Source: Hyaloperonospora brassicae (taxonomy: Eukaryota > Oomycota > Peronosporomycetes > Peronosporales > Peronosporaceae). Taken from it: 64,000 nt of DNA. The notes beneath the pieces were generated by a model. The model was not told the origin of the DNA and searched no databases. It saw only the letters and a program-made list of their open reading frames with translations. Positions within the stretch are counted from its first letter, which is position 1; the number at the start of each line of letters is the position of its first letter. The position numbers and the translations under genes were made by a program. Positions 1 through 11,899 of this stretch are shown here, one piece after another. The stretch spans positions 186,001 through 250,000 of the forward strand of contig CANTFL010001451.1 of the NCBI GenBank assembly GCA_947650285.1. Reading direction: 5' to 3'.

Positions 1-87
1 GAGACCGCATCCCATCCGTTTCTGTCTCCGGATCAGATCCGTGCTTTCCACGTACCCTCCGAGAGAGAAGGAGCGTCTTCCACCAGC

Positions 88-1002
88 TCAAAGCTGCACG
101 CGCGCTCGACACCAGCAATGTGGAACAGCCATCCAAAAGAGCACGTCGTGCGTCTCGACCGCTTCAACAATCAGCCCAAAGGCAACTGTAACGCACAGGC
201 CCTGCCTCTCGGTCGACCCGCAGCCATGAGCCGCTGCACAGTGCTCGCAATGATCGCCACGATCAGCGATCGTCATGCCAGAGCTTGACGGTCCACGTTG
301 AACAACGATGCGGTGCAGAACCCGTCCCGGTGTCCGCGGTGGCTGAGGTACAATCGGCCGACACCACAGCAATGTCACAACGTGCGACCGTCTTGAAGCG
401 CACTCGGTCTTATCCAGATCGACCATAGACGATCTAATGTAACTGCCGAGTGGGGTTTGTAGTACTGCAACACGCCGGTCTGTCTGCACTGGGCGTAGCC
501 ACGAGCTCCAGCGCCAACCGAATAGACCACAAACGTGGGTGACTGTCTCCTCGTACATCTCTCTGGTCGCGCTGGACTTGTACGGATCAAGAGAGTGCCA
601 CTCCTGCTGCAACGTGATGGATGTCACGGGAACATCGCATAGAAACGTTGCCCTCGCGTCCCGCCACTCGACTAGCAAGACGACGTGACGAAACAACGTT
701 CCTCGCGCCTTCTTCCCGGGCGCTGCGTTCGAAAATAAGTGCTGCGACACGGCAAAACAGTACCAAATCGACGCGTCGTTGAGGCAAGGGCGGACTCGGC
801 TCGACACGACCTGACTGCGTAATAGGAACGGGACTCGCGCAGCAGTGTCAACTGGTTCCGATCCGTTCGTAGCGCGCGGATCGTTTCGAGTGTAAGGTGT
901 AATCGAATTGGTCTGCATCGCCCATAGGGTTCGTCCGTCACGGCCGAGGTCGCAGCTACGCGGCGGAAGAGGCCAGTCGATGCGTGCCAAGCTATTCCCC
1001 AT
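88..1002 (-). CDS. unidentified ORF, about 304 aa
   Basis: An uninterrupted minus-strand reading frame of about 304 codons from the first ATG (complement of 1000-1002) to a TGA at 88-90. The open frame extends 16 codons further upstream without an ATG. A frame this long is unlikely by chance at this base composition, so it may be a real exon or a recently lost gene. I recognise no domain. The product is rich in Arg, Cys and Trp, with no clear signal peptide or membrane segment. It may lack its 5' or 3' exons. Only existence as an ORF is supported; function is unknown. Confidence 0.35.
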   Translation of the reverse strand: MGNSLARIDWPLPPRSCDLGRDGRTLWAMQTNSITPYTRNDPRATNGSEPVDTAARVPFLLRSQVVSSRVRPCLNDASIWYCFAVSQHLFSNAAPGKKARGTLFRHVVLLVEWRDARATFLCDVPVTSITLQQEWHSLDPYKSSATREMYEETVTHVCGLFGWRWSSWLRPVQTDRRVAVLQTPLGSYIRSSMVDLDKTECASRRSHVVTLLWCRPIVPQPPRTPGRVLHRIVVQRGPSSSGMTIADRGDHCEHCAAAHGCGSTERQGLCVTVAFGLIVEAVETHDVLFWMAVPHCWCRARVQL

Positions 1003-2194
1003 GTTCCCTATGCGAGCTCCGATCCAGCCGACGTTTCGACGACAACACAACCGCCGTCGGGAAACTGTCGCTCAATGCGGTAGTCGTAATGAACTTGGCT
1101 TACAGAGCAGCAGAAGTAGCAGCAGTAGCAGCAGCAGTAGCAGCAGCTTCAAGAGCCCGTCTGTCGCTCGCACGGGCGCGAACGAAACCTTCGCAATCGG
1201 CGGACCGTCGCCACACGGGAAGCTTATTCAACACGACCACGCAGAGCATACAAACACCAAGTCAATGGCTGGACCGGCTCTTCCCACTTGAGCTTTGCAG
1301 ATGGAGAGCCGGTTGGGACGACCCCACTTGGCGTCGGGTCTTACGGATTACTTTGCGCGAGTAAAGGCCACGCCCGATCCATAGGCTTCTCCTCGGCCTT
1401 CTGCCGCGGCTCTGCCTTTCGAGACAGCGCATGTTGAAGAAAGCTGCTGTCAACACTATCTATCGACAGCGTATCGTCAAAGCAAAAGAAAACGGATACA
1501 TTCGCGATACGCGAGCACCGCTTGGTCCACCTCTCTGTGCTAGAGACCTTACACCACCAACCAGACCTGTGCCGTCGTGACCACCGCGCAGTCCAACCAG
1601 AGGTGGGGCTGCTGCAATACTGTAGTGGGGAGCTCGAGACTTTTGTTGGAAGCGATATGTGCGAATAAGTTCTCTCTCTCTCGCGCGCGCGCGCGCGTGA
1701 GATGTAAATCGGTATAGAGCGCCAGACAAAAGCGACTTAATAGGGCCCTCCCATCGGCAGACTTATCGACCGTTTCGCAGCCCTTTTCCCTGCTTCGCGT
1801 GTTTCTGTAGACCGTCCGGTCTCTGCACGCAATCCCCGAGCGTTTTCCGTTCAGTTGGTACCCCTCCCCAGCCAGAACCCCTGCCGAGCATGCACTTGCC
1901 ACTTGCTGCAACGCACTTGCCACTTTCGCGCGTGGTGGTTAACCAGTCGCAGCAGCAGCACCAGAGCAGCAGCAGCAGCACCAGAGCAGCAGCAGCAGCA
2001 GCAGCTTGACACAGGCGACAGCACTCACTTCATTTCCGTCCTCGGCGCTAGCAAAGTCCACTCGCTCCTCGTCTGGAGCGTGCTGCCTGCTGCATCAGCG
2101 CCCCGCTCTCTGCTCTTCGAGAGCCTTCCGTCGGCAGCAGTAGCAACAGCTGCAGTGAAGACCGGCACATTTTGCATTCACCGTCTACACGTGC
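1003..2194. other. intergenic region with CAG/GCA-rich simple repeats
   Basis: No convincing gene. Holds interrupted trinucleotide repeats of the AGC/GCA type near 1105-1150 and again near 1950-2005, and a short CG dinucleotide run near 1681-1697. Several short ORFs here exist only because the trinucleotide repeats lack stops. Confidence 0.5.
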
Positions 2195-2347
2195 ATGCAC
2201 AACTCGTCCGACCGCGAGCAGCTTGACACAGGACTGCAGCCAGACAGCGCCGATCGAGGCAGCGAGCTTCACCGTCAACGCCGTCTCAAGCGCAGCCACC
2301 ATCTGATGACCGACCAAGATGATGGCTTCGCTTCTTCCCATGATGAT

Positions 2348-2379
<32 letters not shown>

Positions 2380-2944
2380 GCAGCTCCTGTGCAAATACAA
2401 GTCCGGCAAGTGTTCCAATCCACGCGCTACAAAGCGAAATGGACAGCTGCATACGCTATGCCATTTCCACCGAGATCGTCAGAACGAGCACCAGCGCAAG
2501 AGCGACCGCAAGCACCGCATGGTCAGTGTCACACGGCGTGCCAAGCTCGGCAGCATCGGCGTCGGCAGCGACAGCACTCGACGGCATAGTCTCCACTCCA
2601 TCACGTCGTTGGAAGCCGCTTTTCCTAGCGGGTCTGCAGCCTCGCCGTTGAATCAATTTAGGTACGACCGGAATGCGCCCGACGCGTCCACGAACGTGCA
2701 GTACCCCGCAGGCAATATACCCATTGGTGGATCCGGACCAGGCGATAGAGGAGGTCTAGTGTTGCCACCGCCGCCGCCGCCGCCAGCAGCAGGAATGACG
2801 CGCTTGCCTCCCATTCGATTCCTCATGCCCGGCAAGCTCGATGGTTACCGCGCTTCCAGCACATCTGCACCTGGTCCACCCCCTGGTACCTTTATCGCCA
2901 ATAGTTTCGACGACGACGACGACGACGCGGACGATTCAGCATGA
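2195..2944 (+). CDS. small Cys/His-cluster protein with poly-Gln tract
   Basis: Single-exon frame of 249 codons. A poly-Gln stretch (about residues 52-63) is followed by a conserved-looking basic Cys/His segment at about residues 65-108. It has the order C-K-Y-x-x-G-K-C, then KRNGQLHTLCHFHR, then QN-x2-HQRKSDRKHR. I recall Cys/His proteins with the core RNG-x-LH-x-LC-x2-HR as widespread in oomycetes, usually annotated only as hypothetical; metal binding is a guess from the Cys/His spacing. The C-terminal half is low complexity with a poly-Pro run (about 190-196) and an acidic poly-Asp tail. A second in-frame ATG at 2306 just before the poly-Gln is an alternative start. Confidence 0.6.
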
Positions 2945-4515
2945 TCGAGCGATATTTAGCGATGCGATGCCGTCCCGAGACAACGCCTGATCACCCAGCG
3001 TGTAGCGCTTGACGCGGCCTTGTGTTCGCCTGCCATGTCGTGTGCGAGCTGCTGTCTTGCAGTAACCGCTCGTCGAGCCAACGTGTACCATACCTGTTTC
3101 AACTAGCTAGTCGCAGTTGCCGTTATTTAACTAATAGGTCCACACGTGCACTCACACGCCAACACGCTCTACTTTTTCATCGTTTGTCCGCCGCCTTTGC
3201 TTGTCAACCACGTGGCTTCCCATCTCTTTGCTGCCGCGACGTCAAGCACATCGACAACAGCAGTAGATCGCCCAATGGTCTGGCGCTGGTACATCGCGCG
3301 CTTGTGCGGCCTTAGCACAGTGCAATACGTCGACTTGCACCGCTTCTTCCAGCGATGGTGCAGTCGGTATAGCTGAGTGGTCCGGTGGCCGTCACGTACC
3401 GCCGCCACGCCATGTCGACGGAAGCCAAGTGAAGCAGCGCACGTGCCTTTCTTGGGTGCAAGTAGCCGGACAGAGCGTCTGGCGTAGGCAGCCACTACCG
3501 ACGACTGCCTCAGCTGCGGGGTCAGTGTGTTGGAAGAGAGACCCACGCACCCATCCAAAGAGCTGCTGCAGCGATGAACGTGCGGGTCGTGCCGTCGCTC
3601 GGTCGAGATGTTGTCGCAGCGACGGGAGCTTTCAATTTGGGCACCTGCGGCCGAGCTCCGAGCCCAAATTCTGGACCGGGCGCTGGCAGCTCGTGCAAAT
3701 GGTCCTTTTTCGTCCTGTTGTTTCGGACCAAACGATCTCCAAATGTGCACACCACCGGCAGTATTTCTAAAGAGAACCCTTTTTCGCGGCTGCCCCAAAA
3801 TACCCTTTTTCACGACTGCTTAAAAGGACCCTTTTTCACGTTTTATGCACGCACTGACGTAGCTATTTCGACGTTTCGGCTCTCTCGTCGTCCGACGAAC
3901 TTTTGGCCGGGCTAGTCACGTTTCAGTTGCTCGTTGGCGTCTCCAGTTGCTCGACGCACCGTTCGCGCAACGGAACGGAGGGAGGATTTTTTGGCAAACA
4001 AACAACGAGAAGTCGAGTGAGCCGGCCACGCAAGCAGAGAAGAGTGGGCGAGAGACCAAGAGACGACGCTCCGTGCTTCCTCGGCTCGACGATACACAGA
4101 CGTAGCGTTGTACTGTACACGCGCCACTCGTTGTTAGTAGCTGCCGCAGGTAAGCAGTCGGTTCTCGTGCGCAAGAGCGCGTTGGTTGTGCGCAAGAGCG
4201 CGTGTTGCTCGACCCCGTCGCGCTTGCATGTCTGGACGGCGGGAAAGAGTCAGTCGTGTACTCAGTGCTAAGCGATTGAGTTGCTCCAAGTCGACGCGCT
4301 TTCCTTTCTGTTGCGGGTACAGAGTGATGGTCGTTGTCACGTGCGAAAAAAAAGAAAGAGAAACCAAGCGACCATCACTCTGCATTCCGCACTGGATCGT
4401 TGGGCCTCAGTGTGTATGTATGTATGTGTGTCTAATTCACTGACTAACCGCATTGTCTCGATGTTTGTATGGACTGCACGTGCCATTTCAGGACTTGTGG
4501 CCCATCGATGCAGCA
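2945..4515. other. 5' intergenic region of the PH/kinase gene
   Basis: No supported gene. It contains a 26-bp periodic repeat at 3776-3840 and a short direct repeat of CGCAAGAGCGCGT near 4169-4204. The rest is probably promoter and 5' leader of the kinase gene that starts at 4516. A possible intron acceptor (CCATTTCAG) lies at about 4482-4490, so a 5' UTR intron is plausible. Confidence 0.4.
3776..3840. repeat. 26-bp tandem repeat, about 2.5 copies
   Basis: The ten-base word ACCCTTTTTC starts at 3776, 3802 and 3828, an exact 26-bp period, with partly matching sequence between occurrences. Function unknown; it lies 0.7 kb upstream of the kinase start. Confidence 0.7.
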
Positions 4516-7500
4516 ATGAGCGCTGATGAGTCTCCGCAGAACACTTCCGAGCAGCCGTTGCCGCCGCCGCAACAACAACAACAGGACGACGACGACATCC
4601 TCGTGACGTCGCCCACCTCGTACGCGCTCCGCGAGTCCATCCGCCGCACGTCGTCCTCGACCTCCGCCGAGATGAACGCCTCGTCGCTGCGCTTGACGCC
4701 GAGCGCGGAACAGGGCCGCCTGCCGCGCTCCACGTCTCGCAGCAGCATCTTCAGCCGACCACCGCCGCCGCCGCCGCCACCGCACGCGCCTCAGATCTCG
4801 CCGGTGCTTCCGAGTGCTGGCGGCAGCTCACAGCGCATGCCTCGGCCGTCGTCGAACCCGAACATGGACAGCGCCCAGGAGCAGAACTCGGAAAGCAGCG
4901 GCGGTCGGCCCTCGGGCCACTCGCTCGGGCCGAACTCGATGCAGTTTGGCGCGAGCCACCAGTTTGCCAATACATTGGGAGTGCCACCGTTTGCCGCCAC
5001 TACTGGCGGTGGCAGCAGCCTCAATCCTGCTGCCTCGACTGGTTCGGGAGGCAACTTGGACTTTAGCCAGACAGCGCCGATAAACAGCCACGCGGGGAGC
5101 CGTCGCTCGGTGTCGAGACGCAGCATCTTTAGCCGCGAGACGTTTATGCTCACGCGTGGCGAGAAGGAGTCTCGGATGATGGTGCCCGAAGGAACGCCGA
5201 AGGAGATTCGGTGCGAAGGGTACTTGACGAAACGAGGGCATTTGTTTACAAACTGGAAGACGCGGTACTTTACGTTGCGCGGCAACGTGCTGGAGTACTA
5301 CTCGGGGGAAGAGAAGAGCAAGAAGTACGGCGCTGTGACGGTTGAGAAGGTGGCGACGTGGTCGGGCGAAGCACATGGATTTATGTTTTACACGACGAAG
5401 CAGATACCCTACTACGTGTATGCGTCGTCCGAGGCAGAGCGCGCGCGGTGGCTGCGTGCATTGAAGTATTTCATGGTGGAGACGGAAGAAGTGAGCTGTG
5501 AAGGATACTTGACGAAGCGCGGCCACCTGGTCCCGAGCCAGCGCATGGCGTATTATGTGTTGAACGGTACGTCGCTACGCCACTATGCGGACCAGCAGGC
5601 ATACCGTGAAAATCAGTCAGCGATGGCTGATGTGGAAATACGATCTGTTGCGCCGTGGGATGGGGAGACAAATGGCCTGATGTTCATGACCGTCACGGGC
5701 AACGTGTTTTATGTGATTGCGGACACTGTTGGCGAGCAGCAAAAGTGGCTGGCGACTGTGAAGAAATCGACAGCGAGCGTTCCCGAGCCTGTGTCGTGTG
5801 CCGGGTATCTGACAAAGCAGGGTCATAAGCGCAAAAGTTGGAAAAAGCGCTATTTTATTCTGCGAGGAAATCTGATCTCGTACTACTCGGATTACGATAT
5901 GGCAAATAACACAAAGGGTAGACCTCTGGCTGAAGTGCTGGTCGAGGACGTGCAGAAGTGGGACGGTGAACCGTTTGGTTTCATGTTTATGACCAACGAG
6001 CAGGTGCCATACTACGTGTACGCCGACAACGACCGTGAACGTAACAAGTGGATGAATGCACTGAACAAGCTAAACGCTGTAGAGGAGGAACCGCAGCTAG
6101 AAAAGAAGCGTTGCTCGAATTGCAACGCAGTTCTTACTGGATCTCGCTTTTGCGGAGCATGTGGCTTTAACTTGCGCGGCACTACGCTGGGTGAGCAATC
6201 GATGCACGGACAGACTGGTAATGGCGACGAAGATGAAGACATTGATGGGCGCGACATGGACGATGAAACGACACCCTTTGATGAGCTGGAAGCATTATCC
6301 GAGGGAGCAAGAACGCTCTTGCTTGCTGTAATGCAGACCCCGGACGGTGTTGATATTGGCGAGAGGGACAACGCGCATACTAATTGGACAGCGAGGGGTT
6401 CTCCGCAGCCTGACCGTAACAATAATTCGGCCATGTTTGATCAGGACATTGCGGATACTCCCAGTGAAGTAGATACCGAGCCAAAAGCATATGTGGACTC
6501 CGGCGACGAAGATGGCAAGAGTGACTCGGATGAGCTAGCGCCGACGCCTCGTTCGCCGGCGCGACGAGCTGGCGAAGAGTCGAGCAGTGGTGCGCCATCT
6601 CCGGCGTCGTCACCACGCAATTATCGTGAAGCTCCAGCACCGGTCGCGGCTCCACCTACGCCGCCGAGAGCAAAGAAGGAAGCGCTGAAGCCAAACTTTG
6701 GCATTGTAGAGCCTGAGCCCAAACGGAGCAGCTTCACTTCATTCAGTGACTCTGAAGAAGAGTCCAAGGCAGAGCCGCCGTCTGCTCCCAGACCTGCCCG
6801 CGCATCTTCACGGTCTTCAGCAGGTTTGCTCATGGCTGGTATGGGCCGCCGCAAAACGACTGCAATGCTAGCGATGGAGTCAAGTAGTAGTGATGAGAGC
6901 GAGGATGATACGCAGCTTCCGACGAAGCCGCCTTCTGACGCGTACAAGAGGGATGAGAACGAACAGAAGGACCACGGCGAGGAGGAGGACAAGGCGACTA
7001 CCGACGCAGAAGAAGGTCACGAGCGCAAGAGTTCTGCTGACTCGTTGGAGCTGGACACTCGCGGCATTTCGGCCTTCGACGAGCCCGTGCAGCTGCCGAA
7101 GCTCAAGCATCCCGCGAACCCGTCTATTCGGAAGAGCGAGCGCAGTGACAAGAAGGACATTTACAATTTCATGGAGAGAGAGCTCGATTTCACGCCACAG
7201 TTTGTGCCATCGGCCGACTCCCCAGTGCGTTGCCGGTTCTATAGTTCGATGGCGTACACGACAGCAAAGAAAGTGATAATGTTTCTTTCCGATTCCGGCC
7301 CTCTTGGCCTGTGGAAGCAAGATCCGGAGAACGCAAAGTTGACGGTTGATCACAAGTGGTCAATGACGCCGTACTTCAGCCGTGCTCAAGAAGAAGGCTT
7401 TGGAATTGTGGTATGTAACCCGTTCTCTAACTCAGCTGTCGTGTATGAGGCGGGAGGCTTCGAGCGTGAAGTTCCGATTCCGAACTCTTCATCACCGATG

Positions 7501-9301
7501 GAGCATGTCCTTTTCGTGTGGGATCAGTTTATTACGAAGTGCAAAGGCCAGGTGTCGATCATTGCGTATGCGCGTGGCGGTGCGCTCGTGAAGTCGATTT
7601 TGGAAACGTACGAACTAAGTGCGCGTGAGAAGATTCACCGCGTTGCCCTGATTGAGTCGAAGCACGAGATCGACCACAGCGAATCACCTGGTGTTTTGGA
7701 ACTCCTCGGTCGCCGATCGATTAATTGGGAGGCATCATACGAACCGCTTGGTGCGCAGATCGTGGATTCTCAAGCGCGTGTGAACTGTGTGTGTCTGTCC
7801 TTGGGGTTCATGCCATCTCAGGAAGCAGACAACACGCCGAAGACGCTGGAGAAGGCGGAAGACCCCGCATTCGTATTCATTGCCGCGAACCCAAGCCAGC
7901 CCGGCATGACTGCTGTAGTCAAGCACGTACGGTCGGAACTGCGCAGACTAAAGACAGCTCCAAAGGCCACTGGCCGCGCACCGAGACAGTCTAATATAAT
8001 CGTGATCGGTGAAACGGACGGCGATGGGCCGAGCGATGTGTCAGTGAGCGCTGACGACGGTAAAAATGTAAACAAGATAAGTGATAGTAACGAGGATGAC
8101 GAGAGCAAGATCAAGGCCACGTACTATCTTCCGAAACCGGTGTCGAAGCCCAAGCGTAACCCCGGACCTAGCGGCGTAAGTAGTGACAAGCATCAGCGCC
8201 CGATTTCGGACAAGGACTTTGAGCTGATGAAAGTTGTTGGTCAAGGTGGATTCGGTAAGGTCTTTCTATGTCGGAAAGTCACGCCTCCTCGTCTGGGCGA
8301 GCACTACGCTATGAAGGTGCTGAAGAAGCAACAGGTCGTTTCGTCAGGTCTCGTGAACACGACGATGGCTGAACGCAAGATTCTGACGGACATCTCACAT
8401 CCGTTTGTTGTCAAGCTCCATTACGCGTTCCAGAGTGAGTCAAAGCTGTATCTCGTAATGGATTACCTCAGCGGTGGGTCTCTGGCCACGCACCTGCGTC
8501 GCCGCCGTAAGTTTCCGGAGGAGTGGGCTCGCTTTTACGCCGCCGAGGTCGCCGCTGCCATTGCACACCTTCACAGTGCGAACATCATTTACCGTGACGC
8601 AAAGCTGGAAAATGTGTTGATGGACCACGACGGCCACGTGCGCATCACTGACTTCGGTTTGTCGAAAGTTGGCGTCTCCGGTTTGAAGGGCGCTACAACC
8701 TTTTGCGGCACAGCTGCTTACATCGCGCCTGAGCTGCTGAAGGGCAGGACATATGGCAAAGCTGCGGACTGGTGGTCGTTCGGCATCTTGTTGTACGAGA
8801 TGATAGGCGGAAAACCACCTTACTACCACCGCAACCGAGACATTATGTTCCAGACTATTTTGAAGCAGGATTGGGTCACCTTCTCGCCCAGCTTCTCGGA
8901 CGCGGCGATTTCGCTGATCAACGGGGTGAGTTGCCGTACTGTATATTTCGTACTTCTGCATTGCATGTTGCTAATGCACTGTGTTGTCGTTGTGTTGTTG
9001 ATTACAGCTGTTGACACGCGACCCAATGATGCGTCTTGGCAGTGGCCCGCGCGGTGCCGACGAGGTGTTGACGCATCCGTTCTTTGACAGCATTGATTGG
9101 CCGGAGCTGTTGGAGCGCCAGGTGCAACCTCCGTTCAACCCGGGCGTTGGCAAGATGGACACGCACTACGCACCGCGCAACATGAACGAGATCACAGCGC
9201 GTGATCGTGCGCCGAGTGTGATGATGGCAAAAACTGACCGTCCGAACGACTTCGACGGGTTTAGCTTTGTCGGGCGGCCGTCTTCGCTCTCGAATGTGTG
9301 A
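4516..9301 (+). CDS. triple-PH, zinc-ribbon, Arb2-like, AGC protein kinase
   Basis: Two exons (4516-8925 and 9008-9301), 1,567 aa; intron GTGAGT..TACAG joins in phase 0. The start is the first in-frame ATG; the open frame 5' of it has only a TTG. Order: disordered N-terminus with poly-Pro; three tandem PH domains (about 226-325, 326-425, 426-530), each opening with a GYLTK-type strand and closing with a Trp helix; a CxxC..CxxC zinc ribbon (about 532-552); a long acidic Ser-rich linker; an Arb2/alpha-beta-hydrolase-like domain (about 882-1150); then an AGC kinase domain from about 1233. The kinase has GQGGFGKV, YAMKV, YRDAKLEN, DFGLSK, T-loop TTFCGTAAY, PELL and a C-tail FDGFSF hydrophobic motif. 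Inferred role: phosphoinositide-recruited Ser/Thr kinase with Akt-like activation sites. The Arb2-like call is a fold-level resemblance and less certain than PH and kinase. Confidence 0.9.
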
Positions 9302-10100
9302 TACGTCGAGACCTGCGAAGCAGGATACGCTCGATGGTGCTGCAATAGTGCGCCTGGTGACAGCGAAATGGAACAAAATACGAAGGGATAGTGAGAGAGC
9401 GGGTCGAGGGAAATCGCGACGGCCTCTTAGAACGCGGGCCACGTGCAAGACCGAAAAGTGGTTGCGAGTACGTCTTGCTTGGGGCGCCGGCGTACCATGA
9501 ACAAGTGAACATGTTGAAATCGGAGTGATGCATCAGCTTGTTCTGTTTGATGAGTTCTGCCTACGCTGTGGTGTGTTCTCGGGTCTGTTGCGCAGGTGCA
9601 GCTGACAGGCAGATGACGGAGCGGTTACGGTCAGGTGCGGCTTCGCTTGACACACTGCATGTTTTGCCTGGATCCTATGTCCAGAACGAGCGCGCGGATC
9701 GGCGTCGGAGCCACTCAGCTACAGCAAGCGACTTACTCAGGTCATAATGAATGTCAGCTTGCCCTGATCTGACTTCTTGCTGCATCGGCGCAGCAAAAAT
9801 GACCGAACTACGGTTGGCATGACCAACGGAACGGCGCAAGGCATCACCGTAGATGCTGATGGACGAGCTGCTATTGCAGTGGACCAAGCGCACGAGTATG
9901 AATCTTCGCACGGACAAGCACGTGGATCAAGAGCGAGTAGTCGAATACAAGGGGCACAACGCTTCGTGTCAAAGAGTCAAGGCATTGGTCGTTACAAAGC
10001 ACATGGATAGAATGGAGGCGGTGAACTCCATATAGCGCAAGTGGTCACTCGAGTCAGTGCAATCGTTCACACGTGCACCGCTGAGCGCAAAGACGTCAAG
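9302..10100. other. convergent intergenic region
   Basis: Lies between the 3' ends of the kinase gene (plus strand) and the UCH gene (minus strand). I see only short ORFs without recognisable protein motifs and no RNA gene. Presumably 3' UTRs and terminators. Confidence 0.4.
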
Positions 10101-11343
10101 CTACTGCGTCGCGGTCTTTGCCAGCGCAAGTATCGTGAAGCGCATCTCGTTCTCGTCTCGGGCCATAAACTTCCTGATAACTTGGCACGCGTCCTGGCGT
10201 TCGTCGAGCGATAAAAATGCACACAGCCGCGTCAAGCAAGACATTGGTGCAAGACAATGACGAGCACGCATACCTGCAACACTGTGTCTGGACTCGAAGG
10301 TCCGTGGTTGATCGGACTCTTCTTTCGGCCATCCAGTTCGTACAGGTGGCCGTCCACGCAGCTGTTGATGCAGGTATGTGCACGTTAGGTCGTGTGCTGC
10401 AGTGGCGGTACGTGGAAAGGCACTGACCTGAAGCACACAAAGTGCGTGTTGATCGGGTCGTCCACGCTTTGCAGTTGCTGCAGAGCAGAAGCAAATTGTC
10501 AGCACCTGCAGCCATGACAACGAAGCTGCGCCCACTGGTGCGCACCTCTGACTGACCAGCTTCGGCTGCGCCGCCGTGGGTCTTTTCCAGCTGCCCTCAC
10601 CACGCAGACAAGCACAAGGCGAAAACATCACACAACTGACCAGAGCCAACGCCAGTCAGCTACAACAGCTCGAACCTCATCATCTTCTTCCAGGTAGTGT
10701 GCGATTTCTTGAGGCGTCTTGGTCTTAGTCGACGTGAAAAACTTGTCCAAGTAGCTCCCCGGAGCTATTGCAGTCCAGCAATAGCGTCACACCAAAGCAC
10801 AAACTCGAGACAGAGCTGCGAAACGTACCGAGCTGGACAAGGTGACGCATGTTGCCCACGGCATGCAAGATGCCCACGGTGCCGCACGCGTTGCCTACCG
10901 CAAAATTCACAGTAGAGGCCAGTATCAAAATTGTGCGATGCACTTGAACTTGGCAAGAGGTGCCGCCGTACCGACAGTTTGGCGCATGTAGTACACGTTG
11001 GGAGACACGACTTGCCTGTCTTTCTCTATCCTTGCAGCCTCTTGCTTGTCCGCTTCCTCTGTCTACATCCATACAGCACACAAAACTCATTAACGTCGTG
11101 ATCGTGCAATTCCACCTTATTGTGATATTGTTTTAATCCTCGTACGTGAGGTTTTATTGGGAAAAGCATGATGACTGCCACGACGGGCGTCGGCACCATC
11201 GCCAGCGCCCACTCTTCGGTGCTCAGCACGTCGCAAAAGCTGAACGAGCTCGTGGGAAAGCCCATCTTCTCCACGTATGTGTTCATGACCTCTGGGTTGG
11301 ACTCCAACGGGAACCAGCGCTTGCGCTTGCCCTCGTCGCTCAT
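10101..11343 (-). CDS. ubiquitin C-terminal hydrolase, UCH-L3 type
   Basis: A cysteine peptidase (C12 family) that removes small adducts from ubiquitin C-termini. Eight exons on the minus strand: 11146-11343, 10972-11062, 10829-10894, 10676-10764, 10546-10590, 10428-10477, 10274-10361, 10101-10193. All junctions are GT..AG and keep one frame, giving 239 aa against about 230 for human UCHL3. The N-terminus has [13 protein letters not shown]. The oxyanion Gln94 and catalytic Cys100 are in RQTVGNACGT, His175 in INTHFVCF, and Asp190 in [10 protein letters not shown], so all four active-site residues are kept at the spacing of the human enzyme. An acidic crossover-loop region lies around residues 120-165. 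Expected to act in cytosol and nucleus. No oddities beyond the many short introns. Confidence 0.93.
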
Positions 11344-11899
11344 AGCTGCGAGAACGGAGGACCGGGGATCGGAGATCGGCGTTAATTGATTTATACAAAA
11401 AAAGAATGTCGAAGCAAAAATGTCTGGTCCGACATGCAAAAGATTATCGCATCGTGTGATCCCACATCAGTGTTTAAAACACAAATCCGAATACATGACA
11501 ACAACGTGGAGCAAGTTTTCGCAGCATGTTGCATTGTAACGGCAAAGTAGCGTCTGAAAGCCAGCCCGTGTTCTCACTACGACGGAACTACTGCGAGGAT
11601 AGATACGAAATGGTGGACACGTTGACGGCAAAGAAATGGCACGTGGGAACGAGTTGTAGATTCAAAGAATATGGGAACGACTGTTGTTTGCAAGCGATGG
11701 ATGTGTTTTATTCCTACAAAACACATGCCGGTCATGTCCAGGAGAGGTGGTACACTCTGGCTCTTACGTTGTATCCGAGCTGCAAGTCACTGGCTCCCTT
11801 GACGCGTGGTATGGTCCAAAACGTCACTTGATATGGACAGGTGACGGGCGGGCGTGTAAAGCACTAGCAGCGTGTTAGTGCCACCACGTGCTCGAGAAC
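11344..11899. other. promoter side of the UCH gene, otherwise featureless
   Basis: No recognisable coding sequence. AT-richer stretch directly upstream of the UCH start, with a short A run at about 11397-11403. Probably its promoter. Confidence 0.35.

Noticed and set aside
3169..3813. 214-codon minus-strand ORF
   Set aside because: Covers the 26-bp repeat and promoter-side DNA of the kinase gene; no recognisable protein features.
4453..4515. 21-residue N-terminal extension of the PH/kinase protein
   Set aside because: Starts with TTG, not ATG, and may cross an intron acceptor; the ATG at 4516 is preferred.
10480..10545. GCTGCAG|GTGCTG as the exon 5 donor of the UCH gene
   Set aside because: It puts the next exon out of frame with the conserved INTHFVCF segment; the GTGCGC donor after residue Glu in GQSE keeps the frame.
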